From positions 2,542,001-2,606,000 of the forward strand of contig NC_089183.1 in assembly GCF_947507565.1 (NCBI RefSeq): a stretch of 64,000 bases of DNA. Reading direction: 5' to 3'. Origin of the DNA: Oscarella lobularis (lineage: Eukaryota; Porifera; Homoscleromorpha; Homosclerophorida; Oscarellidae). Both the position numbers and the translations under genes were made by a program. Shown piece after piece: positions 24,101 through 33,978 of this stretch (its first letter is position 1; each line of letters starts with the position of its first letter). The notes beneath the pieces are model-generated. The model worked only from the letters and a program-made list of their open reading frames with translations. It ran no database searches and was not told the DNA's origin.

Positions 24101-26326
24101 CGAAAATTGGGAGGCGAAGGAGCCGCGACACGATTTCTATTAAATAGAGTACAACTTAGTCATTCTAAGAGAAAAATGCCGTACTTTGCGAAGTCAGAAG
24201 CGCCGTTCCAAATAAAGCACTCCCTCGCAGACGGAGGAAAGCTAAGAAGCAAGCGATGAATGAACGGAACGTGCATCAACGTTTCTTCGGACGGAATCGA
24301 CGAGCACCCGGGAAGAACTTTGCTTTCTGGACAATCAGCTTTAGTAGTACTGTACTTCTTTTTTTCTGGCATTTTACCTTGTATTGCATTGAGAACCGAG
24401 GTGCGATCAAAAACACTGTCACAGCCCGGCACTCTGACTGGACTCTCCATTCTCGTGTGAGACGCCGAGCAGGTTAGGTACGTCTGTTCGAACGATCCAA
24501 AAATGCTTTTTTCGTCCTAAACAAATAGGTATCAGCAACGAGTCAGACTTCTGCTCTATCTAATTAAAGCACTTTCGCCTCGGACAGCAGGTAAGCCCAG
24601 CACAAGGGGGAGTGCTCAAATACGTGATTATCAAAGACCTTCACTCCTCGAGGAACTAGAAAAATCAACGTAAAAGTAAATTGCAAGGTTTCGATGTTGC
24701 TACTAAACATACCTTTGTTTTGGTCTCTTGGGACTATTTCGCGAAATAGAGCATAGAGTCCTTCGTTGATAGCGACCTGTCATAAATCAAAATACAATAA
24801 ACGTACGTAAGGCCTCCTGCGCCTTAGCTCACCTTGTGCGATGAACTGATGATTCGTCTACGAAAAATAGAGTCCAGTGCAACCAAAAGAGGTGGGCACT
24901 GAGTGAGACGAAATATGGTGTCAAGCAGAGCATTTCTTGACGCAGTCTCTTGTTGAATATGATCGCACTAATTAATCAAGGAAAAACCGAGAAGGACTAA
25001 ATGGAGAGTATGCATAATATTAGGTATTTATAACATACCACAACGTAGAGAACAGCATTGAAGCAAGACTGGCCGGCAACGGTTTGCTCTTCGACAGGCT
25101 TAGCGAGAGACGTGCAAAAGTTTTCCGGCCACGAACTCGCAGCGGGAAATCCAGAAGTGAACATGGCGACCCACATGATGACAGTGGAACCGTATTGAAT
25201 ACCAAGTTCACTCAAGCATTGGTGGTCTCCAATCATTCTGCCACCGTAACTAAAATATACTCAACATATTAAACTAAATGATTATAAGAAAGAACTAATG
25301 CTATTGCCTAAGTCGTTGGATGCTGGTAGGCGTTTTCGTTTTGAAATACGTCTTCCTTTTCAGCATCAAACCCGTGTCAGTTATGTCGACGTTGACTGTT
25401 ATCGTAGGGGCCATGTTCGGCTTGACAAAAATCTGCAGAGAACCTAAATAAACATAATTTGAACAATACATTCCAAAATTGCTAATTAATTAAATAAAAG
25501 AACCCTTTGTAGGATCCAATGCTGCTTCGCTTTTCGGCAAACGTGACGCTTGTCCGACGTCTCTAACTCGAAAGAAGGCATATAAAAGATCTCCAACGTC
25601 GTATCCAAGGTCAACAAGGGAGCCTTCAAAAATAGTCGTTAATTAATTAGCACAGCCCTTAGACCCGTGCGTCTAAATCTATTGCTACGTACATGTGAGT
25701 TGAGTGCCCGTTTGCTGTAAGGGATATCCTTCTGGTGCGTACAGTTCGGCCGTTACTTCGTACTCTCTCATGAAGACTCCTCGCAAATGCTCGCAAACAT
25801 CCGGTATCGATAGTTGGGTGATTTTATCCTTGGTGAGCGTGACGTCTTGAGCGTTGAAAACCGGTGAAAAAACGCGAATTCGCAGAAACGTTTCGACTCG
25901 TTCTATGCCGGCTTGAGACCGAGGCATCGACTGAGATACGGGCGAAGGAGACTAAGAAATTATTTTACAGCTAAAGAGAGAATGGTGGGCTCTAACTAGC
26001 CTACTTACAGCAGACCAGTGTGCCCCCATAGAAGGTGATGCAGAAGCCGTAGACTGTCCAAATTCCGTCACCAATTTCTGAAATCGATTTTTCTCAATTT
26101 TTGTCATATCTGCGTAAGAAGTATCAAAACAAAGACAAGCACTGCACTAATGTTTGCATTGGGAAATTTTCCCTCTGCACTTACGCATGTTATCGAGATC
26201 GTCTGGCTCGACGTCCTGCAGGTCTTCAGGACATACGACTCCAAGTTTCACGAGCTCCGGCGTGAATTTGCCGAGTCGCTTGCTCTCCAGAAGCTCCTTC
26301 AGCGACATTTGCATTTGCCCCGACAT
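21195..26326 (-). CDS. SAM-Ubl-vWA-UBC(E2)-U-box(E3) protein, copy 2 (complete)
   Basis: About 1,100 residues in about 27 exons, start ATG at 26,326. Order: SAM (about 8-70, exons 26185-26326 and 26009-26109); a beta-rich unassigned part (about 90-205); ubiquitin-like (about 209-286, SLQIFVK...QRLSYGGRMIGD, close to QIFVK...QRLIFAGKQLED of ubiquitin); helical linker; SP-RING/MIZ-like zinc-finger remnant (about 420-475, LTCSASHTRMESPVRV); vWA (about 600-760, MIDAS VVLLDVSSSM and LTDGDD); UBC (about 850-1012, GPEDTPYSNG, YHCNINSSGRVCHS with the likely catalytic Cys near 942, EPEDPLD); U-box (about 1020-1105, CPLTGKLFIDP...GNTYERTAIEAHL). It would join ubiquitin transfer (E2) and substrate ligation (E3) in one chain; this role is inferred from domains. 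Two introns use GC-AG. Convergent with the ROCO gene. Confidence 0.82.
21629..21686 (-). other. GC-AG intron inside UBC domain
   Basis: Donor CAG|GCGAGT and acceptor GGCAG|C. Only this splice joins EPEDPLD to SILAAKYF in frame, as expected in a UBC fold. The same non-canonical donor is present in copies 1, 3 and 4, while intron length varies by one base in copy 3. Confidence 0.75.
25250..25307 (-). other. GC-AG intron inside ubiquitin-like domain
   Basis: Donor TTAG|GCAATAG and acceptor TTTTAG|TTACGG. It joins IQRL to SYGGRM in frame, restoring a ubiquitin-like strand order. Copies 3 and 4 have the same GC donor (CTGAG|GCAATAG). Confidence 0.65.
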
Positions 26327-26622
26327 TCCGCTCACGTGACAGTCTACGTATCGAAACCGGAATGTAGCGATCAAGGAGCTGTGCGAAGCAAGAGGAGCGA
26401 TTGCGTCGTTACTATAGTGCGCAAAGTAGTTGAGGGACGGTCTACTGGCCGAAACTGAAGCACTTTGGATGGCTGTCCTGCGTATATAGGCAGCAAGCAT
26501 TGGAAGGATGAGTTTGTCACGCTTGATTTTTACCCTTCTCCAACTGTAAGAACGATCTCCGACTTGTTTCCCTGCCGCACACGCTGTGGGACTCGCCTTG
26601 CTGCTTACCAGTCTGTAGCTGT

Positions 26623-26782
26623 AGCGTAGGGTCCCGTATCAATCCTCGGACACTCGATTCCCGGACAGCACTGCGCCTTCTCTGCAGATCGAAGCCAGCA
26701 CCGGCTGGCTTCGATCGGCAGAGAAGGCGCAGTGCTGTCCGGGAATCGATAGTGTCCGAGGATTGATACGGGACCCTACGCT
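26623..26782. repeat. 160-bp near-perfect hairpin element
   Basis: Two arms of about 75 bp (AGCGTAGGGTCCCGTATCAA ... TTGATACGGGACCCTACGCT) surround a short ACCG-type loop. The corresponding place in unit 4 (near 56,430) has no such sequence. It is probably a MITE or foldback insertion. No coding capacity. Confidence 0.85.
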
Positions 26783-28056
26783 CTCTGTACTTTCATCCCG
26801 TCATAACGGACAGCTACTTTGTCTTTGCAGCAGTGGCTCTACGGTGTAGTTTCTCGCTTATCCGAATCCTCGCACAATTTTCGCGCCACATGATCTAGAG
26901 TAGGTGTGTCATTATGGCGTGCCGAGTTTCAAGTCTATCTCGTGCATTATCCTGTCATACCGAACTTACTAGAATTTTTTCTTTCTAAAAACATCGCATT
27001 AATTTTTTTACGAGGAGCAATCCGCAGTGCAAAGAGGCGTATGTGTCGACCTCAAGTGTAAGCCCAGTTCCAGTTGCCACTTGTGGCTAATTTTAGTCTG
27101 CATGTCAGCCACACGTTTTCGTGGATCTCATAACTAGTAAAAACGTTCATTCCCGGTCATTTGGGTGCAAGATCGAGTTACGATGAGCACGAAGACAATT
27201 CTGGTGATTTTTTGCCCGTTTTGCAAAACCAGGCAATCTCTAAATTCTCCTATCGACAAACGGGTTTATTAATTGAAAACATTATTTAATTAAGAGCAAC
27301 TCCGGAGTCGGCGCATGGCGCATCAATAGACTAGCGGGCTATGTACAAAGATATATATTAGAGTCGTGACGGTCGATCACATGCATGAAGCAGTAGCGAG
27401 AAGCGACTAAGCGATCGCGGGACGCTTACATGCACTCGAGCTGCCTCCCGCTATCGTCGACTCCGTGTGACGACGTTCCGTTCAAGAGAAATCAAATTTG
27501 ATTGTCAGTGACGCGTAGATTGATTATTTAATAATTCCGTGCAAAGGAGGAGTTGATTGGGAATTCAAAGTAGATATCGAATAGCAATAGTCTAGAAAGG
27601 TAACCTTGCTGAGATGTGAGAGGTGGAATTCTTCCTGAAACCTCGAGTGATGCTTCGCCATGACAAACAAACGCCGTATAGTTTTAGGATACAGGCAAAA
27701 CTATTGCAGATAGCTAAAAATAAAAAAAATAATTAGGATCAGCACCAGCCAGCTACACAACCATTCGAATTCTAAAAGACTCTAACTCCTAAAAGAGACA
27801 GATGAATTGTCAACTGCCGAATATAGACAGAGCTATAGTACGTGTATCTGTGATTGTCGGAAGAATACAGTGGAAAAAAGCTCCGTGTGGCGTATAGCTC
27901 AAACTTGATGGTCACGTGCGTCAGGTTGCATTTCACGTTCTCCGCGAACTAAGGCAAGCGTACAAAGTTACATTCAGAGAACAGGGCCTTTCCTCCATAT
28001 GAGATCATATACGGGTCTGATTCTCACATGCAAATTATGACAGCGCGTTGATCGAT
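26783..28056. other. Non-coding duplicated flank between units 2 and 3
   Basis: No gene is seen. 26,790-27,290 matches 56,455-57,680 apart from the transposon there, 27,370-27,530 matches 4,300-4,450, and 27,530-28,056 matches 60,830-63,029 in pieces. The last 150 bp correspond to the ROCO promoter region. Confidence 0.6.
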
Positions 28057-31000
28057 ATGAGTACCTCGGTTCAGCTTCTTAGTTCTCTTAGACGCGGAGA
28101 GAGCGTACGATACAAAAATTTCGTTTACAGTATACAAACTGTCGGCCAGATAAAACGCGAAGATCGGTAAGTCGGTGCTGAGTATAATTCCGACGCGACA
28201 TACGCAGTTCGAAGGCTTAACGCAGCCCTTTTGTTTCCTAGCTGGCATTGCGAAGACTGTTCTAACGATGAAGTGTAGAGGGCGATTATGAGGCTGTTTT
28301 AGAAAGTGATAGCCTACCGTTCGCTGTTTCGAGCCTGACTGAAGTATCGACCATAAGTATTGATTGTGACGCTGCACGAAATATTTCGCTAGCAAGTATG
28401 AGTGGAATTACAAGAGCTCAAATAGGTCGAATGCAGAGGTACGGTCAGTGCTACTCTCTTCCACCTTTGCCTTCGTGTCTCAAAGAACTATGTGTGATCA
28501 ACGTTAACGAAAACAACATTTCAACGGAGGTAGAGAGGCAAAAAGAACTACGCTCTCTAACGATCAGAAACCCTATACTCGATAAGAGCACCGCGCTTCA
28601 GCTTGAGAGTCTGCCTCCAGAGAAGTGGTTGAAACTAGAGAACCTAGAGAAACTCACTATGACTTCGTCTAGCTTGAAAAAATTTCCCAAAAGCATCGCA
28701 AAAATAACAGCTCTAAAGAAGCTTGATTTGAGTGACAACAGAGAATTAAAAAGTCTTCCTGAAGATATAGGGTCAAAACTAAAGAACCTGGAAGAACTCG
28801 ACTTGCGGTGGTGTGGACTACAAAAACTTCCAATTAGTTTGGGTAACCTAACTGCACTAAAGAAGCTTTATTTGAGTGACAATAGTGAATTGAAAAGTCA
28901 TTATGAAAATATATGGTCAAAACTAGAGCACCTGGAAGAACTCGACTTGCGGTGGTGTGGTCTACAACAACTTCCAATTAGTTTGGGTAACCTAACTGCA
29001 CTGAAGAAGCTCCATCTGAGGGGAAACAGTAAATTGAAAAGTCTTCGTGAAGATATATGGTCAAAGCTAGAGCACCTGGAAGAACTCGACTTGCAATGTT
29101 GTGGTCTACAACAACTTCCAATTAGTTTCGGTAACCTAGCTGCACTGAAGAAGCTTGATTTGGGTGGAAACAGTGAATTAAAAAGTCTTCCTGAAGATAT
29201 AGGGTCGAAACTACAGAACCAGGAAGAACTCCACTTGTGGGTGTGTGGTCTACAACAACCTGAAATTAGTTTGAACAACATAACATCACTGAAGAAGCTT
29301 GATTTGAGGGAAAACAGTGAATTGAAAAGTCTTCCTGAAGATATAGTGTCGAAACCACAGAACCTGGAAGAACTCGACCTGTGGGGGTGTTGTCTACAAC
29401 AACTTCCAAGTAGTTTGAGTAACCTAACCGCCCTGAGGAAGCTTGATTTGAGTGGAAACAGTGAATTGAAAAGTCTTCCTGAAGATATAGGGACGAAACT
29501 TCAGCACCTGGAAGAACTCACCTTGTGGTGGTGTGGTCTACAACAACTTCCAAATAGTTTGAGTAACCTAACTGCCCTGAAGAAGCTTGATTTGAATAGA
29601 AACAGCGAATTGCAAAGTCTTCCTGAAGATATAGGGACGAAACTACAGAACCTGGAAGAAGTCAACTTGTCGGGGTGTGGTCTACAACAACTTCCAAATA
29701 GTTTGAGTAACCTAACTGCCCTGAAGAAGCTTAATTTGAGTGGAAACAGTGAATTGCAAAGTCTTCCTGAAGATATAGGGTCTAAACTATTGAACCTGGA
29801 AGAAGTCAACTTGTCGGGGTGTGGTCTACAACAACTTCCAAATAGTTTTAGTAGCCTAACTGCACTGAAGAAGCTTGAATTGAGTGAAAACAGAGAATTG
29901 AAAAGTCTTCCTGAAGATATAGGATCGAAACTACAGAACCTGGAAGAACTAGACTTGTGGGGGTGTGGTCTACAGCAACTTCCTCTTAGTTTGAGTAACC
30001 TAACTGCACTGAAGAAGCTTTATTTGCGTGAAAACAGTGAATTGAAAGGCCTTCCTGAAGATATGTTGCAAAAGCTAGAGAACCTAAAAGAACTCGATAT
30101 GCGGAAATGCGGTCTAGAAGAATTGCCATTGAGGTTGGGATTTCTCAAAGAACCGAATGTGAATAATTGCCGACTGACACGTTTGCCTTCATCAATTGGA
30201 CAATTACAGGATCTAGACTGTTCAGGTAATCCGGTAACTTTTCCACCGATTGGAGTTTGGCAGCAAGGATTAGCTTCAATACAAGCTTATTTTTCCTCCG
30301 AAATACTGACCTCGTCAAGACGAGTAAAAATTGTTGTTTTGGGTGAGAGTTGTTCAGGAAAAACAAGCCTATTTCAAACCATGCTTCGCAACGCGTCATT
30401 TTGCACGTGTCTCGAAGACAGGACAATAGGTGTGGAAGAATATGAGCTATCATTGGCTAAAAAACGTGCCAAAATTATTGACTGCGGTGGGCAGAGGTGC
30501 TATCTTTTAACTAATCAATTGTTCGTCAGCGAGAATGGCTTGGTAGTCATCGTAGTCGACGTTCAGCGTTATGAACTGACGGACGAAAGCTTTCATGAGC
30601 ATATAGGAAAGTATCTACAAGTTGTCTAAGAGCGGAATGAGAATTGCTATGTCGTTTGCGTTTTTACAAAAGTTGATCTCTTGCCTAAAGCTTGGAATCC
30701 TAAACCGTATCAAGAAGAGTTCAACCGCCAAATGAAAAATTTCAGAGAACATCGAGAAGCAATTATAAAAGAAAATCATATGTGGGATGAAGAGAAAGCT
30801 GCGTTCATTAAAAGACAGAATGTACGCGTTGAAAATAGACTTGTCTTTACTTCAGCAAAAGACGTGAAAACGACTGCAAAGTTTACAGATTTTATCGATA
30901 AACTGACTGACAACGAGAAGCTCTTTCCAAGTGCTGGTGACATTGTTCCCGAAACTTGGTACTACTTTGAGGAAAGAGTTGAACGAGAATGCAGGCTCTC

Positions 31001-32944
31001 TCAGAATAGCCTATCTGTCCTGAAAGTGGATTTTTTAAACAAATTGGGGCATCAATTTAGTTTGTCTAATGATGAAGTTCTGATTGTTCTAAGGTACTAC
31101 CATCAAGTTGGCACGGTATTGTATTTTGATCAATCTCGCTTGGCTGATGTCGTTTTTGGATCGAGCAAAAGAATTGTCGATGCGCTGAAGCAAATTTTTC
31201 GTCACGATTACGACGTATTAGTATATGAAAGTGGAACAACAGAAATTAGCCCCGAACGGTTTATAAAAGATAAAAGCGAGCTATCCAGTAACGCAACTCT
31301 GTCAATTCCATTGCTGAAAGCACTGTTACGAGGTCAAAAGCTTGACGCGGAAAGCATCAGCATTTTTGTTACAATGCTGTTATCGTTCGATTTCGCCTAC
31401 GTAAAGGCGAACAGGGATTGCCCAAAGAGCACGGTGATCATGAATCGTATGACATTGTTGATCATTTGGGGAGAACCGACGTTTGCCTTTTAGTGCCTTG
31501 GCTACTCAGCCAAGACTTCCGATGCAATGGAAAGCTTTCCCGCAGATTGCCCTACAAGTTGTATTGAAGTGCAGCTTTCGTATTCGTTTGCTTTCGCTCT
31601 TCCTCTGGGAATATTTCAACAATTTTCAGCTCGATGTCACCAAATCAGTCAAATAATCCGTCATTGGAATAATGGATTTACGCTGTCGTATGGTCCAGTT
31701 AAAGCTAAATTTACGTGCGAAGAACTTGCGACTAACGCAGCAATCCGTTGCAAATGCCACACGCCAAAATCACGGAGTGCATTAGATCGGCTGTTCCACG
31801 TGTTTTGGAGATGCATTGTTCAGCTGCAAACGCTATTGAGAACATTTCCCGGGAGTTTATACAGCATTTTCTTCAACTACTCTGACGGCGACAGCAAAAT
31901 GAAGGAGCAACGGGTCCAAATATCATCACAAGATTGGCACTTAAGAACCCTTGTAGCCGCCAAACCTAGAGAACTTCAGGCGTGCACCAAGAGTATTACA
32001 CGAGGTAGTGTACGAACAGATCATTGAGCTAAGAAATAAATTAATTCCTTCTACAGCTCTGAATTCATATACGCGACGACTGGATGATATATTTCCGAAT
32101 GCCTATGGAAGTCTCGTTACATCACAAGATGCGAAATCGGTGGCAAAGGAAGTGAGTCGATGTTGCTCTACAAGAAGGAAAATCAGGAGCCTTGCTATTA
32201 CCCTCGACGTCAGTTGTTCTAGCCTGGAAGCAGACAAAGTCGACGCAAACCAAGTGCATCAAATCATAAAAAAATGGCGGGAGCAATCAGGAGAAAACGC
32301 TGCTGCTCCTGTTCTTACTGACGCTTTGCAAGACTGTGATTTAGACGAAGTAATTAGCCGCTGTTTTGACGAGTTGGAGGAGGACGCTGTAAACGAAGAA
32401 CCGATCAGGTCAGAGTCTTCTTACGCTGGTAAGTCTGAACAGTTGAGAATGCTAACAATGCCGGTCACATTCACGGGAATTTAGGGCAAAGCGAAGCGAA
32501 GAGTGCGGAGGCGGCAATAACGGATCAAAGGCGGAAATGTATGGGATTTAGCTATACACCACCTAGTCCAAAAAGAAAAAAATTGGAAGAGAAAGAGGAG
32601 GAATTAGGAGGAATTAGGGCTGTCTTCCTCGTTCAAGTACCCGTCTTTACGGGCAAGAAGGCCTATACTTGAAGGAAGCTATTGCATTAGTTGGAAATGA
32701 CAGATGGAGAGAGATTGGTAAACATCTTGCATTTAAAGACTATCAACTTTCAGACATTCCGATTGAATACAATCAACAAAGTAAAAAACTGATGTACATA
32801 ATTGAAAAGTGGTGTGCAGATAAAGGCAGCATGGCCACTTTGGGTCAACTGTTGGAAGCCTGCGAAGGCGCCGACGTGTCCCGCAATGATATTGCTATGG
32901 AATATTCTGCGCGAATGGCTAGATCTTCACTCACGTGCACGTAA
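28057..32944 (+). pseudogene. LRR-Roc-COR-Death-Death gene, copy 3 (disabled)
   Basis: Same exon plan: exon 1 28057-28166, exon 2 28242-32004, exon 3 32057-32428, exon 4 from 32485. The array has 9 LRR modules plus cap, against 16 in copy 1. Lesions relative to copies 1 and 5: a 13-bp deletion after 28,273 that gives an immediate stop; TAC to TAA at 30,627-30,629 in the Roc domain; a 1-bp deletion near 31,405 and a 5-bp deletion near 31,515 that together restore frame; and a 1-bp loss near 32,615 before Death domain 2. The domains otherwise stay recognisable (GESCSGKTS, DCGGQ). The number of independent lesions argues against sequencing error. Confidence 0.85.
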
Positions 32945-33978
32945 AATTGATGACATTTTTAGCATGGAACTATTTTAGTCTGTAAAGTGTATGGAAGTTA
33001 GTGTAGCTGGATTTGCTTGCGTACGAGGAGTACGCCGTCACTTCACGCAATAATATGGAACTCCTGCACGTTTTGAGCGAGAGTACACGCAGTAGGATTA
33101 GGTCAATAACAGCACTAGACGATGCTTCGTCGGTAGGAATGTAGTTGCGTTTCTGGCCTTGACAAAGTCATCGTTGCTCGCAGAGTAAATTTGACTTGAG
33201 AATATCTTCAAGGTGACAGTGTGTCGGGTTCCTCGCGCGGGGCCTCGATCCGATGATCGAAGGCGACCGCCATCCCGAAGAGACGCCGACGCTACGGTCC
33301 TACTATATGACCTCTTTCGCCCCTCCACGAGTGCGAGGAAGTAGCGCGTAGATGCTAGAGTAGAAAAGTGAAGCCTCCTCGAAAGCACGTTCTCGCGAGA
33401 AGAGGAACAGCGACGTTTCACTACCGGATGGGATCGAACTTCGGGAGTCCGCCAGTGTTCCTCAGTTAGATAGTCGTATACGTAGCTGTGCGAGTTCGTT
33501 AGGAGGAAGACCATTTCTGGGCTGCATGGATTAACGGGTCGCATTGAGGTACGCTATTGCCTATACCTACTTGCCTTGGAGAAAGTTTGCGCTTGTGTAG
33601 GATGCCGAACGCCAAAGGATGGCTTAGCTAGACGGAGATGGCCACGGAAGATTGTTTAGAGCTGAATGGAATCCCGGATGCACACCAGATACTAGCTGTG
33701 TGCCGTGTTGTGTAGCCTTGGCGTAATTTCATTTGCCTTACTGCAACGTTCGGTGCAGTGAAGATCGTCAACCTTGATTCGGTGGCACACGTCTCATACA
33801 TCTCTAAAAACGAGTCGCAAAACCCTACAACTGACATTAATAATTATTAATCAATCGACTAACTATAAGTTGCCTTGGACGCCACAACAGAGATCATTAG
33901 ACGGTTTTACTCGACAAGGGTAAATATGCACCATAATGCACGTCATGTCAACGGACATAATGCCGTAGTACGTCACTC
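32945..33978. other. Convergent spacer, unit 3
   Basis: Equivalent to 11,934-13,023, diverged by substitutions and short indels. No gene is seen. Confidence 0.6.

Noticed and set aside
24585..24625. Stop after LLSEAK in the E2/E3 gene, suggesting that SAM/Ubl and vWA/U-box are separate genes
   Set aside because: A GTGCTT donor just before the stop and a TTTAG acceptor join LLSEAK to DEKSIFGSF in frame; a similar GA|GTGCTT donor is used further on. This splice is weaker than the others, so cDNA would be decisive.
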